Shown here: positions 14,707 to 23,408 of the stretch, one piece after another
Layout: every line of letters starts with the position of its first letter
Position numbering within the stretch: the stretch's first letter is position 1
IMG/VR virus record: IMGVR_UViG_3300010313_000125
Location: 1 to 48,602 of that record
Length of the DNA stretch: 48,602 nucleotides
Strand: one strand, 5' to 3'
Origin: a virus
The notes under the pieces: generated by a model
The model's database searches: none
What the model saw: the letters and a program-made list of their open reading frames with translations, nothing else
Told to the model about the DNA's origin: nothing
Position numbers and translations under genes: made by a program

Positions 14707-15566
14707 AAGAATGCCCCGGTAAATAATATTCTTGGGGCTGCGTTGTTGGCGTTCGCGTCACCATTAACAAAGTTAACGCTTGACGGCAGCCCATCAACGG
14801 CAGTTGTAAGCCCCGTTTTATAAAACCCCTGTATGGGCACTGCTTGGTTGCTATTTAGACCTGCGGCCGCGAAATCGAAACCGACGTTCTGCCCTCGGAC
14901 GGCTGCTGTGCCATTAGTTACATATGCAGTGAAGTAAAGGCCGGTGCCAAGCTTTAAATTGGCAGTTAGCACTTTCTCTCCTGTGGTCGAAGTATCGATC
15001 TCTCCGAAGTCTTGCATAAGGGTTGCTGTGTGCGTGCTGTCGACTTGCGTTATTTGATAAATCCCAAGCCGCGCCTTGGTCGACGCGGCTGCGGTATTCA
15101 CGTTCAGTAATACCGACGCCGTTAACATTGGGCGCTTTGACAAAAAAGGAGTTAAAACTAGTCGGTTCGCAACGCTTGTGTGCGACACTCCGTTATTGAA
15201 AAAGAATGCACTGCCTGCATAACCGCCACCATCCCGAATTTTTGGCAGAGTATCCATACCTGCATCAGTCGGAACCATAACCAGCTTTTCACCGGCCGGA
15301 AAGTTGATCAGCGCTGTTGTGCTTAATGAGTTATCAGTGACAAGCTCCCGCACCAATGCAGCAGCACCGGACAAATAGCCTACGCCTTTTTCCCAATTTC
15401 CAAGCTTGTCTTGGATCATGTATGGGAAGCGATGATTCAGTCCGTAAAAGCTATTAAACGTCCTATTGCCGGTAATAAAACTATCTGGCACTGACCAAGC
15501 ACCAGCCAATGTAATATTGCCGGTGCCTGTGCTGGTCGATGTTTCTGCGATTTTATTAGCGCTCAT
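14703..15566 (-). CDS. Probable receptor-binding or fibre tip protein
   Basis: The 287-residue product is rich in Thr, Ser, Ala, Asn and Gly with short beta-strand patterns and no long helices, as in tail-fibre tips and pectin-lyase-free receptor-binding domains. AAGGA six bases before the ATG supports the start. It follows the repeat-containing fibre gene and precedes a DUF4376-like gene, the typical fibre, tip, chaperone order. The receptor cannot be predicted. Confidence 0.62.
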   Translation of the reverse strand: MSANKIAETSTSTGTGNITLAGAWSVPDSFITGNRTFNSFYGLNHRFPYMIQDKLGNWEKGVGYLSGAAALVRELVTDNSLSTTALINFPAGEKLVMVPTDAGMDTLPKIRDGGGYAGSAFFFNNGVSHTSVANRLVLTPFLSKRPMLTASVLLNVNTAAASTKARLGIYQITQVDSTHTATLMQDFGEIDTSTTGEKVLTANLKLGTGLYFTAYVTNGTAAVRGQNVGFDFAAAGLNSNQAVPIQGFYKTGLTTAVDGLPSSVNFVNGDANANNAAPRILFTGAFL

Positions 15567-15575
15567 AAAGCTTCC

Positions 15576-16988
15576 TTAAACCTGAATCCACAAATCACCA
15601 ACGGCAGGATTTGCCGGCGGCGTGGCGCTTTGAATAATGACTTTCTGTTTGCCATCGAGCGCTGTTTGCAGGCCGGTAACGGTACTAATTGCCTGCTCGC
15701 CAGTATGTGTAGCCCTGTCGCGTAACTCTGCATTGGTGGCATTCGCTGTAGCTCCGGCTGAAATGCCGGCCAGTTTGTTTTTCTCGATGGTTGTGTAATC
15801 GTTCGCCGATAGACCTTTGCCGGCTTCCGTGCCTTGCTTAGAATCCAGTGCAGTCTGAAGGCCAGTGATGGTGCTGATAGCCTGGGCACCAGTGTGGGTC
15901 GACCTGTCACGAAGCTGGGCATCAGTCGCGTTAGCAGTCGCCCCAACTGCAATACCATCGACTTTCGATTTGTAGCTGTCACTGAAGTTGTTAGTGTCAG
16001 CCTCAGCAAAAAGAGTCGTCTTAATTTGAGCACCCGTCATGGCGCCACCACTGCCAGCCTGCACCTTCCATGCGCTGTCGCTCACATCGTAGATATAGCG
16101 CACAACATCAGCGCCAGCGCCCGGATCAACATCCGCATAGTCACCGGCAACTGGTGTCGCAACAGCAGCTTGTAATGCGGCCAGCGTGGTGAACAAACCT
16201 TTGAAGTGACTACCCTCAATCGAGGCCAGTTTGTTCTTTTCAGCCGTGGTGTAGTCATTGCTGGAAAGCCCTTTCCCGACCTCTTTCGGCTGCAGGTTAT
16301 CCAGCTGAGCTTGCAGGCCAGTCACTTCGGCAATGGAGTGCCCATGTGCCGGCAGTGTAAAGCCCACAATATCCGCCCAACTGATTTTTCCGGCCGAGCC
16401 ATTAGGTAAACTGTTGAGCTTGGCCAGCAGTAAATCTGAGAAATCATTGGCAGATAACCCTTTGCCAACAACCTTAATCACCCGCGCATCCACAGCGTTT
16501 GTAAGGGTGGTGAGCATATCGCTCAGACCAGTGATATCAGCTGGCGCAGTGTTGTTTCTGCGAAGGTACCGTGCATCGCCCCTTGTGGTGTTGAAATACT
16601 GGAGGTGATCATCTGCCTCTAATTCTGTGAGTGAGCTGTGGCTTGTCACTGTTCCGCCTCCGCCTGATGTGGATCCTGTAATTTGGTCAAAGCCGGTATA
16701 TGGCCTGATTTTCTTGAAGTCGGTTTTTGTGCGACCAACCAGCAAACCTTCACCGGCATTGCCGCGGTACTGCTTCACCCAAAGGCCTAATGCTCCGGCC
16801 GACACTTCAACTATCTCATCGACCTTTGCCACAAGGTCTACTTGCTCAGTTGGTTCAAGCTCCGATACCGCAAATGCCAGCGGTGCCTGGCCAATGTTCT
16901 GCAGCATCAGGGAAAGACCAGGGGTTATATCAAGTGCCGCATAAACATTGGTCCATACCTTGGTGCTTAGCGCGATCCAATTAGGCAT
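15576..16988 (-). CDS. Tail fibre with repeated KGLSxNDYT modules
   Basis: The 470-residue product has an N-terminal domain of about 150 residues and then a shaft made of recurring modules: GKGLSxNDxT...EKNKLA followed by LRDRxTHTGxQAISTxTGLQTALDxKQ. At least three GKGLS units and two complete long modules are visible. Such modules occur in many phage fibres and make trimeric shafts. The ATG at 16988 was chosen because GGGGGAGG lies seven bases upstream; it overlaps the previous gene by eight bases, and a longer frame would run into that gene. Confidence 0.82.
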   Translation of the reverse strand: MPNWIALSTKVWTNVYAALDITPGLSLMLQNIGQAPLAFAVSELEPTEQVDLVAKVDEIVEVSAGALGLWVKQYRGNAGEGLLVGRTKTDFKKIRPYTGFDQITGSTSGGGGTVTSHSSLTELEADDHLQYFNTTRGDARYLRRNNTAPADITGLSDMLTTLTNAVDARVIKVVGKGLSANDFSDLLLAKLNSLPNGSAGKISWADIVGFTLPAHGHSIAEVTGLQAQLDNLQPKEVGKGLSSNDYTTAEKNKLASIEGSHFKGLFTTLAALQAAVATPVAGDYADVDPGAGADVVRYIYDVSDSAWKVQAGSGGAMTGAQIKTTLFAEADTNNFSDSYKSKVDGIAVGATANATDAQLRDRSTHTGAQAISTITGLQTALDSKQGTEAGKGLSANDYTTIEKNKLAGISAGATANATNAELRDRATHTGEQAISTVTGLQTALDGKQKVIIQSATPPANPAVGDLWIQV

Positions 16989-17430
16989 ACACAAACCTCC
17001 CCCGATGAGTGATGACGGTATGTTTGTATGCATCTTCGACGGTGTAGCGGCCAGTCCGCTCGAAGTTGACGGACTTGCCAGCCCACGCCAGCAGCTCACT
17101 GCAAACCCAACTGTCAGTGTCATCCCAACCGGTGCGGAAAAACATGCCCGCAATTGCCAACCAATCGTATGGTTTTCCAATCTGCGAACGCGCCCTTTCA
17201 ATTGCTTCAGCTGGAGTGCAGGCAATCAGGTACTCACCGATAGCCCACTCGGTATAGCGAGCTTTAAACTCAGCAATAGGTGTTCGTACAACGCCATGCT
17301 TGGCTGTGGCCTCGATAACAAAATCACCATCGATGATTCCGACGTGGCTATAGAGCGACCACATAAACAGGCGCAAGCCAGCGCTGGCCGGCGTATAGTT
17401 CCGGCCATAAATGACACCTAAGCGATTCAT
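16981..17430 (-). CDS. Permuted NlpC/P60-type peptidase/amidase
   Basis: This 149-residue protein shows a papain-like fold in permuted order: His29 in YSHVGI, a following IEATAKHGV strand, then Cys110 in DSWVCSELLAWAG after the KPYDWLAIAG helix. The order His before Cys is that of the YiiX/YebB-type branch of the NlpC/P60 superfamily. In phage tails these enzymes can cut peptidoglycan cross-links during entry. It overlaps both neighbours in the tail operon. The fold is likely; the exact bond cut is not known. Confidence 0.75.
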   Translation of the reverse strand: MNRLGVIYGRNYTPASAGLRLFMWSLYSHVGIIDGDFVIEATAKHGVVRTPIAEFKARYTEWAIGEYLIACTPAEAIERARSQIGKPYDWLAIAGMFFRTGWDDTDSWVCSELLAWAGKSVNFERTGRYTVEDAYKHTVITHRGRFVYA

Positions 17431-17870
17431 ATTGGCGTGCTGACGTGGAAGGTAATGTTTGGCATGCTCACTTCAAATGGAGCATTAATAACTTTAAGGG
17501 CTTCGTTAACCCGGTCTTGCAAAATCTTCCAGTCACCTGATGGCAACCGACCCTGCATCACTACATGGCCGTTGTTGATTGTTGTATACAAATACTTTTC
17601 ATCGGTTGTAGGAGCGCCGCGCGCGTGCCGGATAATTGGTGTGTCAGTATTGTCAGGCAGCGTCACTGGATAAACAAACTGCTCACCGAGCGGATCGACT
17701 CCGGTCAGGTCCGCTTCTATCCGAATCAAACTATCAGTGCCAACAGAGAACACAGGAGTAAAAATTCGCGTTTGGCCATCAACCGAAACCACTGGATTAG
17801 CGTAACCAAGAATCGGCAGCGGTGCCTTCGGGGCCGGCGCTTCTACCGGTGGATTTGAAATTATTTTCAC
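17427..17870 (-). CDS. Tail-region protein of unknown function
   Basis: The 147-residue product has a Pro/Ala-rich N-terminus and then a beta-rich body with no known motif. A GTG at 17870 that overlaps the previous stop codon (GTGA) and has GGGAG eight bases upstream was preferred to an in-frame ATG at 17885, which has no ribosome binding site. Its place between a large fibre-like gene and the NlpC/P60-like gene suggests a baseplate or tail-tip role. Confidence 0.6.
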   Translation of the reverse strand: MKIISNPPVEAPAPKAPLPILGYANPVVSVDGQTRIFTPVFSVGTDSLIRIEADLTGVDPLGEQFVYPVTLPDNTDTPIIRHARGAPTTDEKYLYTTINNGHVVMQGRLPSGDWKILQDRVNEALKVINAPFEVSMPNITFHVSTPI

Positions 17871-19912
17871 AGTTCGCGCTCCCATAAAATATTGGCAGTT
17901 CGACCACCGAAACTCACCAGTACCGGTTTATCGGTTTCAATCAACGCTGCGGCCACGGCCGTGCCTGAAGAAACGCCGCTGTTGAAGTAACGATGGCCCT
18001 CAACTGATAATGTTGTGACATTACATGCTGAGGCTTGTGCTGACGCACCATTGGCTTGAACTGAAAGGCTGACCCTGGCTGAGCTAAGTAGCGCCCCACC
18101 GGGTCCTAATGTTCTGCTCACTCCAGCTACAGTCGAATTTACCTTCCGGCTGTACTCTGCTGCTGCACTAGGGAAATTCCCGACGGTCATTGTTGAAGTA
18201 GAGTTTTGCTCGTTAACCACCTGCATAGTCGCAAAACGGTCACGCTGCAGTGTGCAGAGTAAACCGTTTTTACCGACTAACTCCGCCCTTAAAGGAGCAG
18301 AAGCGGTGGAAGTCAGAGTGGCCTCATCACTCAGTTCAAGCTCTGTTAACCCGTTGATGGCTGCATCGCCTCTCGCCATGCCAAGCTTGCCTGGGGTGTA
18401 CCCAGTAAGTTCCGCCGCGTCGAAGGTGAAATAGCTGTACATGTACTCAGAGTAAGCTTGCGTTGCATCGGGTATTGTTTTGCCTGAGATGATTGCGTAA
18501 GTCAGCCTATCGTTTGACGTCAACACTGGCAGGCGAGCTCTGAAATATGTAACGACCGGCGTTGTTGATAACCAGCCAGCTGATAAATCAATAGCCGTTG
18601 GAGCGCTCGCCCCGTCCCAAAGGAATGAGAACATGGGTTCATTGGCATGCGTTTTAACAAAATACCGGTTGTTATCCGCCTTCAGAACTAATGCTCGTCC
18701 AGCGCCAGCTGTGGTTACTTCTGCAGGCGTCACGCCGGCAACTGTGTAGATGGTAGCCGCAAGCCAATCATTGCTGAACTTAACAAGCTTCACTGGATTT
18801 CCGGCTTTCAGCGCAAGAAATTCGCGTGGACCAATCAACCGAACAAGCCAGGTACTGCCGAAACAGCCATCCGTTGTCAGGTTGGCAGGTAGCGCCAGCT
18901 TCGAGTCTGCACCAGCTTTCATTAAAGAAGGTGTCGAGCCATTCAGCGCATAAGCATATTCACTGCCCGGAACTGACATATCAAATTCTGTAAAATTCGA
19001 CATCGTGGTCACACCGGTATAAGTCACCACTGTTGATGCCTGCATGTCCAGGCAGAACTGTGTGCCGCTGCTGTTTACGCCAACCAAAACATAGCGGTCA
19101 CCTTGTTTTAGTGACACGTTAGCTGCGTAATCACCAGAAGCGGTACCAACGACTACCGTGGACCCGGCTGCAGACGATAATGCCTTAGTTCCTGTGTTAT
19201 AAGTCAGCGTGATGTATCTGATGGCCTTTGCTGACGTACTCCCAGAATCACCTGTGGTGTAGTAGATGCGGAATACGTTTGCGCTGACTTCGTACACACC
19301 TACCATGCTACTGCCATTTGAGTAATCAGAACCGTTTACCATTGGAGTTAACTGGTGTGTACTGATAACGGTTATTTCGTCTGGTGCGATTACGGAAGCA
19401 TGCATTAACTGATTTAACGTGTTGCCTCGCCCTGGGAACAAGTAGAGTAAATTGCCATCGGAAAGTGTCAGAATAGCGCTGGCACTTGCTTGACCTGCCT
19501 GAATCCGTCCACCATGAATGTAGCCCTTCGCAGCAACGGCGAGTTCACCGAGCATTGATGTATCCACCGGGACATTCGTCAGCGCGACAGCCCCGCGCAT
19601 TGGATATTTTTCTGTTTTAACTTTGCCAAGCGCATCAATAAAAAGCTCATCGCCGGCTTTAACTGCGATAGGTGTTTGATAAGCGACTCGACCGCGAAGA
19701 CCGGCAGCTACTTTGCCGGCGAATACCTGAGTTATTGGTGTAGTTCCATCTTGTGCATTGAGTGCAGCGGTAATCAACGTATCCAGATTGGTTTCATCAC
19801 AACATAAACCTTCAGCAGCTTTACGAAGCAAAAGAAGATCATTCAGAGTTGTTGCGCCCGTCGCTGCGTTAATCCGGTTTTGGATCTGTGTCTTCGAGTT
19901 TTGGTTAATCAT
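17867..19912 (-). CDS. Large tail fibre/spike-like protein
   Basis: The 681-residue product begins with a short helical segment and then a long Thr/Ser/Gly/Val-rich, beta-dominated body without coiled coil, as in tail spikes and fibre knobs. Strand-turn repeats (for example VGVNSSGTQFCLDM and VTYTGVTTMSNFTEF) suggest a beta-propeller or stacked sandwich, and no glycosidase motif is evident to me. It starts directly after the stop of the preceding fibre gene (TAAATG). Confidence 0.65.
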   Translation of the reverse strand: MINQNSKTQIQNRINAATGATTLNDLLLLRKAAEGLCCDETNLDTLITAALNAQDGTTPITQVFAGKVAAGLRGRVAYQTPIAVKAGDELFIDALGKVKTEKYPMRGAVALTNVPVDTSMLGELAVAAKGYIHGGRIQAGQASASAILTLSDGNLLYLFPGRGNTLNQLMHASVIAPDEITVISTHQLTPMVNGSDYSNGSSMVGVYEVSANVFRIYYTTGDSGSTSAKAIRYITLTYNTGTKALSSAAGSTVVVGTASGDYAANVSLKQGDRYVLVGVNSSGTQFCLDMQASTVVTYTGVTTMSNFTEFDMSVPGSEYAYALNGSTPSLMKAGADSKLALPANLTTDGCFGSTWLVRLIGPREFLALKAGNPVKLVKFSNDWLAATIYTVAGVTPAEVTTAGAGRALVLKADNNRYFVKTHANEPMFSFLWDGASAPTAIDLSAGWLSTTPVVTYFRARLPVLTSNDRLTYAIISGKTIPDATQAYSEYMYSYFTFDAAELTGYTPGKLGMARGDAAINGLTELELSDEATLTSTASAPLRAELVGKNGLLCTLQRDRFATMQVVNEQNSTSTMTVGNFPSAAAEYSRKVNSTVAGVSRTLGPGGALLSSARVSLSVQANGASAQASACNVTTLSVEGHRYFNSGVSSGTAVAAALIETDKPVLVSFGGRTANILWEREL

Positions 19913-20596
19913 TTAATCGAGTCCTGCTAACGCTAAAACTTGGATATCAGCGATTTGAGCCGCCTGTGTGTTGTAGTTCGTTACCACTTGCGAAGCTAAG
20001 GCATCTACACGCGCAAGGCCCGCAAACAGCCGCCAGGCGGTATTGATCGGATCGTAAATCAGAAGGTCACCGGCCTTTGCTGCGGCCGTTGCGCCAACGC
20101 CATTTGTTGATGCCTGCCAAATACTGGCGCCATCCTCTGGTGGCGTAGGAAAAGAACCGGTACCTGCATTCCAGAGTCCGGCAACAAAGACAGTGCCAAC
20201 GATTGCGCCAGCTGCAGTCTGTGCAGCTTCCGCACTGGCAGCGGCTTGCAATTCAGACTCCCGGGCATTTGTTTCCGATACCGCAGCAGCATTTTTGCTA
20301 TCCAGGGCTGAAGCTGCGTTTGCTGCGGTGTCCGTTACTTTCTGCTCAAACGTAGCCATCGGGTAAACATCAGCATTACCAGCTGATGTGATAAACAGTA
20401 GAGAGTTATTGAGCGACTTATTGGGGATGTAGGCATTGCCAGTAAAACTGGATGGAAGGTTGATGACTTTGCCGTCGATGTAAGAAGCGATTGCTTCAAA
20501 GCTCACAGCAATACCATCGAGCTTAAAATTCATAGCATCAGCACGAACTGTGGTGCCGGGCTCGAAAAGGTTTTCATGTTTCCACACACTGAGCAT
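19913..20596 (-). CDS. Fibre attachment protein with Ala-rich coiled coil
   Basis: The 227-residue protein has a compact N-terminal domain (about 1-85), an alanine-rich helix (DTAANAASALDSKNAAAV onward, about 88-130) and a beta-rich C-terminal part with a GLWNAGTGSFPTPPEDG turn. That order, head domain then trimeric coiled coil, is typical of the tail-proximal part of podophage fibres. AGGAG ten bases upstream supports the start. The gene following it continues the fibre series. Confidence 0.65.
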   Translation of the reverse strand: MLSVWKHENLFEPGTTVRADAMNFKLDGIAVSFEAIASYIDGKVINLPSSFTGNAYIPNKSLNNSLLFITSAGNADVYPMATFEQKVTDTAANAASALDSKNAAAVSETNARESELQAAASAEAAQTAAGAIVGTVFVAGLWNAGTGSFPTPPEDGASIWQASTNGVGATAAAKAGDLLIYDPINTAWRLFAGLARVDALASQVVTNYNTQAAQIADIQVLALAGLD

Positions 20597-20602
20597 GGTC
20601 GG

Positions 20603-22213
20603 TTATCTCCTGCGGCCGCGGGGTGAGGCGTGAATTAAGAAACTGTTGAGGATGTGCGGTGGTGTTCGTTTAGAGCGGGAGTTCACAACCAGACAAATGT
20701 TTCTGGCCACGCCATCCAAATACAAATCGGCTGTAAAAGTGGACGCACTCGACCAGGTAAATTCATTCCACGCAGCAGCATCCCAATAGCCACCACCGCC
20801 TTTGGCGGTAATGCTGATTGAGTTCGCAGCTGGGACATTTGGATCGCTGTAATCAAAATCTGGGTTGATGATCAGGGCGGTATCAGCAACCGCATCAACT
20901 TCCATTACAGCTTTGTGGAATCGCTTTTGTTGATCTGGCGAACCCAGATTATTGAAGGCCGGCCGCATGGTGCTGGCATACTCTTCCCCATCAAAACCAA
21001 AACTTGATTCGGCCTGGTATAAGTAACCATCATCACTGCCAAAGAACACGACCTCTTTGCCTGAGTCATCCTCAGCACTGAATGCACAGCGCACCACTTT
21101 TCCGTAACTGAAAGTAGAAAATCCGGAGACTTCAGCACCAAAAAACGTGACGATAATGCCGGTGCTGTCGCTAAAACAAAGCCGGTACTGGTTCTTTGCC
21201 TTCACCACAAATGAGGCAGTGACGCTGTTTCGGTAACGGTGGATCAATGGCTCAATCTTCTGGCTGATAGTGGCCATATCGAAGTTGCCGAATTGCTGTA
21301 CCCGATTAAGGCGGGTCATGCCCCGATCATCCAGATATACACTGTCGTTGATACCCTGGATGCTGTTTGGTATGGCGCCGGTTGTTAGTGACAAAGTGGT
21401 GAGGTTGAAGTCCTCTTTGCTTTTGCCGTACAGCACGTAGGTTCGATTCCGGCAAAACACTGCACAGCTGTTGTCAGGCTGAACGGCAAGGCCTGTGATT
21501 TCATCGGCAACGCCGATTTCACCGCCGCCATCAACTGCCTGAAACTTTGTGGGCTCACCCACGCCAGTAAAGACCAAAGACCCCTTTCGATAACCCAACA
21601 AGAGAACCTGGCTGGGCAGCACTTCAAGGTGAGTCGGTGCATCCGGACTGATTGGCCCAGTGATCTGAGTAAAGGTAACGCCGTTAAAGCGCCAGGCCTT
21701 ATTCACACCATCAACACCCAGCACCTCTCTGGAACCAGCCGAGCCCGTGAAGTTGGTTGTGATTGTTTTATAGTTCCCACCCGGCAGCAAAACTGGAGTG
21801 GCTACAGGCTGCCAACCATCTGCACTGGATTTGTAAAGTCGAGCCTCGCTGCCATCCGCATTATTGCGAAAGACATACACCGAGCCACTGAAATAAAACC
21901 CGCCAAGAATTGGGCCTGAGCCTGGCACCGGTAAAATCAAACTGCGCCGAACTTCCTGCTCAGATTCGACGGCCGCCAGTTCTGTTGCATCGTCAGCAAA
22001 AGGGAATCCCACAAGGTCTTGTGGCCGAACACCTGAAGGGGCCGGTTTCCCGTCAAAGCGTTCGTAACCCATAATCCGCTGGTACCGGCCGAGGGTATTT
22101 ACTTCGTAATTCAGCAGCTGAGTACATTCACCGGGATCAAGTTCGAGTACCGAAGCGGCTAAGTTCAGGCCGCCTTTTAAGATGACCTTACTAACTTTGG
22201 TTCTGCTCGACAT
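20603..22213 (-). CDS. Tail hub / stabilisation protein, propeller-like
   Basis: The 536-residue product starts with a basic loop and a DPGECTQLLNYEVNTLGRYQRI segment, then repeated blade-like strands (VDGVNKAWRFNGVTF, GEPTKFQAVDGGGEIG, CRNRTYVLYGKS). That is the pattern of podophage tail-nozzle or head-stabilising proteins such as P22 gp10, which follow the adaptor gene as here. The ATG at 22213 overlaps the adaptor stop by one base and has GGAG six bases upstream. It probably sits below the portal-adaptor ring and closes the DNA channel. Confidence 0.72.
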   Translation of the reverse strand: MSSRTKVSKVILKGGLNLAASVLELDPGECTQLLNYEVNTLGRYQRIMGYERFDGKPAPSGVRPQDLVGFPFADDATELAAVESEQEVRRSLILPVPGSGPILGGFYFSGSVYVFRNNADGSEARLYKSSADGWQPVATPVLLPGGNYKTITTNFTGSAGSREVLGVDGVNKAWRFNGVTFTQITGPISPDAPTHLEVLPSQVLLLGYRKGSLVFTGVGEPTKFQAVDGGGEIGVADEITGLAVQPDNSCAVFCRNRTYVLYGKSKEDFNLTTLSLTTGAIPNSIQGINDSVYLDDRGMTRLNRVQQFGNFDMATISQKIEPLIHRYRNSVTASFVVKAKNQYRLCFSDSTGIIVTFFGAEVSGFSTFSYGKVVRCAFSAEDDSGKEVVFFGSDDGYLYQAESSFGFDGEEYASTMRPAFNNLGSPDQQKRFHKAVMEVDAVADTALIINPDFDYSDPNVPAANSISITAKGGGGYWDAAAWNEFTWSSASTFTADLYLDGVARNICLVVNSRSKRTPPHILNSFLIHASPRGRRR

Positions 22214-22854
22214 TAACAACTCCAACCAATGATTTGGATTGCCGGCAGCTGCTTATTGCAAAGGTTAGAGAGGTGCCGCTCGTAGGCTGCAGTAGCATCA
22301 CGTAGCAGATAATCGTCCTGCTCATGCCGTGCATAGTTCATCAGTGCAAGCTGGATGATTACCTCTTCGTGCTCGGCCGGAATAGGCGATACCGAAGCAT
22401 TGGCAACCAAACGAGTCGCGGCCCTGTAATACCGAATATCAATAGATGTGGCTTGCGTCGGCTTGTAATTAAAAAGAATTGAGCCGTCCGGAGTTTCTGC
22501 AAAAGCAGTAGGCACCCCTTCCGGGGGGCCACCATTTTTGAGATGCCAATCATCCAGATAGTCAAAGTTCAGCTTTTCCAGCGGCTGCCCAGCTACATAG
22601 ACTTTGTTTAACATCGCAAATGGATGCATACCAAGCTCAGCGGGCATGTATTCAGCCTTGCCAATTGTCAGCACATCAGATGCTTTATCGCGCATGAAAT
22701 TCCAGTCACTGCGACTGGTGACAATATCGTATTCAGCCTGTTGCACCCATGTCACCAGCTTGGCTAGAATGCCTTGCTGGTTCACCACCGATGCGATATC
22801 GCCGGAAATGCCGGAGTCTTGCCGGACTCGCCGGCACATTTCAATGAAAGTCAT
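22213..22854 (-). CDS. Portal adaptor / head completion protein (P22 gp4-like)
   Basis: The 213-residue product has the N-terminal pattern of the podophage adaptor family: TFIEMCRRVRQDSGISG, then LAKLVTWVQQAEYDIVTSR and DWNFMR. These proteins form the ring joining portal and tail. I chose ATG at 22854, in line with the family start, over a GTG nine bases upstream; neither has a strong ribosome binding site. The gene ends one base into the next start codon. Confidence 0.76.
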   Translation of the reverse strand: MTFIEMCRRVRQDSGISGDIASVVNQQGILAKLVTWVQQAEYDIVTSRSDWNFMRDKASDVLTIGKAEYMPAELGMHPFAMLNKVYVAGQPLEKLNFDYLDDWHLKNGGPPEGVPTAFAETPDGSILFNYKPTQATSIDIRYYRAATRLVANASVSPIPAEHEEVIIQLALMNYARHEQDDYLLRDATAAYERHLSNLCNKQLPAIQIIGWSC

Positions 22855-22869
22855 GCGCGGCACCAAGGC

Positions 22870-23340
22870 TTATTCGAAGTGTTCTTGGTGAATGGCAAAG
22901 CTGTAACGGTGCTCGAAGGATTCTTCAATCCACTCGTTGGTTTCCATATCCCGGTGCGCTGGCTTTCGTTCAACCGCATCATTCAGGATGTTCAGCACCA
23001 CAGCTGGAACTTTCACTTTTTTGCCGAAATGGATTTGGAAATTGGTGCCGTTAGCATTCACTGTGAAATCATGCAGCTTTGTGTCGCTTGGCTTTGAAAC
23101 GCTGATGGTGTAGTGCGTTGGGTCTTTGCTCTTTGTTGCTGCACCTTGCGTGGCGTTAACTTCAGATTGGCTCGACGATTCAGTTTCTTCCTGGGCTGTC
23201 TCACCCAGATCCGTAAGGATTGCTTTAACCGCTTTCCATGCGTCTGATTTATTGGTGTCGTCTGGCAAATCAACACCATTTTCTTTTGCGAACGCGATCA
23301 GTTCAGCAGCAGAGCTGCCTTGATAGGTTGGTTTGTTCAT
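22870..23340 (-). CDS. Head-associated protein of unknown function
   Basis: The 156-residue product has a helical N-terminus (SSAAELIAFAKENGVDLPDD, similar in spacing to a SAP-like DNA-binding helix pair), an acidic Ser/Gln/Glu linker and a C-terminal domain with a KVPAVVLNILNDAVERKP helix. It lies directly after the capsid gene and before the adaptor, a slot used by decoration or head-vertex proteins. GAGA nine bases before the ATG is a modest start signal. Function is inferred from position only. Confidence 0.6.
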   Translation of the reverse strand: MNKPTYQGSSAAELIAFAKENGVDLPDDTNKSDAWKAVKAILTDLGETAQEETESSSQSEVNATQGAATKSKDPTHYTISVSKPSDTKLHDFTVNANGTNFQIHFGKKVKVPAVVLNILNDAVERKPAHRDMETNEWIEESFEHRYSFAIHQEHFE

Positions 23341-23358
23341 TTTTGATTCTCTGTTGTT

Positions 23359-23390
23359 CAAAAAGGAAAGGGCCACAGATGCGGCCCTTT
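23359..23390 (-). terminator. Hairpin after the capsid gene
   Basis: On the minus strand AAAGGGCC and GGCCCTTT form an 8-bp stem with an 8-base loop, followed by CCTTTTT. It may terminate part of the transcripts after the capsid gene, keeping capsid output above that of downstream tail genes, or protect the capsid mRNA 3' end. Confidence 0.72.
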
Positions 23391-23408
23391 AGTTGCACTG
23401 ATTACAGG

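Noticed and set aside
15563-16033. 156-codon minus-strand frame in the fibre repeat region
   Set aside because: It lies in another frame of the fibre gene and its apparent length comes from the repeated DNA; composition is Arg/Leu/Pro-rich shadow.
16988-17225. N-terminal extension of the fibre gene by 79 codons
   Set aside because: It would overlap the NlpC/P60-like gene along its second half in another frame; the internal ATG at 16988 has a strong GGGGGAGG site and matches the usual short overlap.
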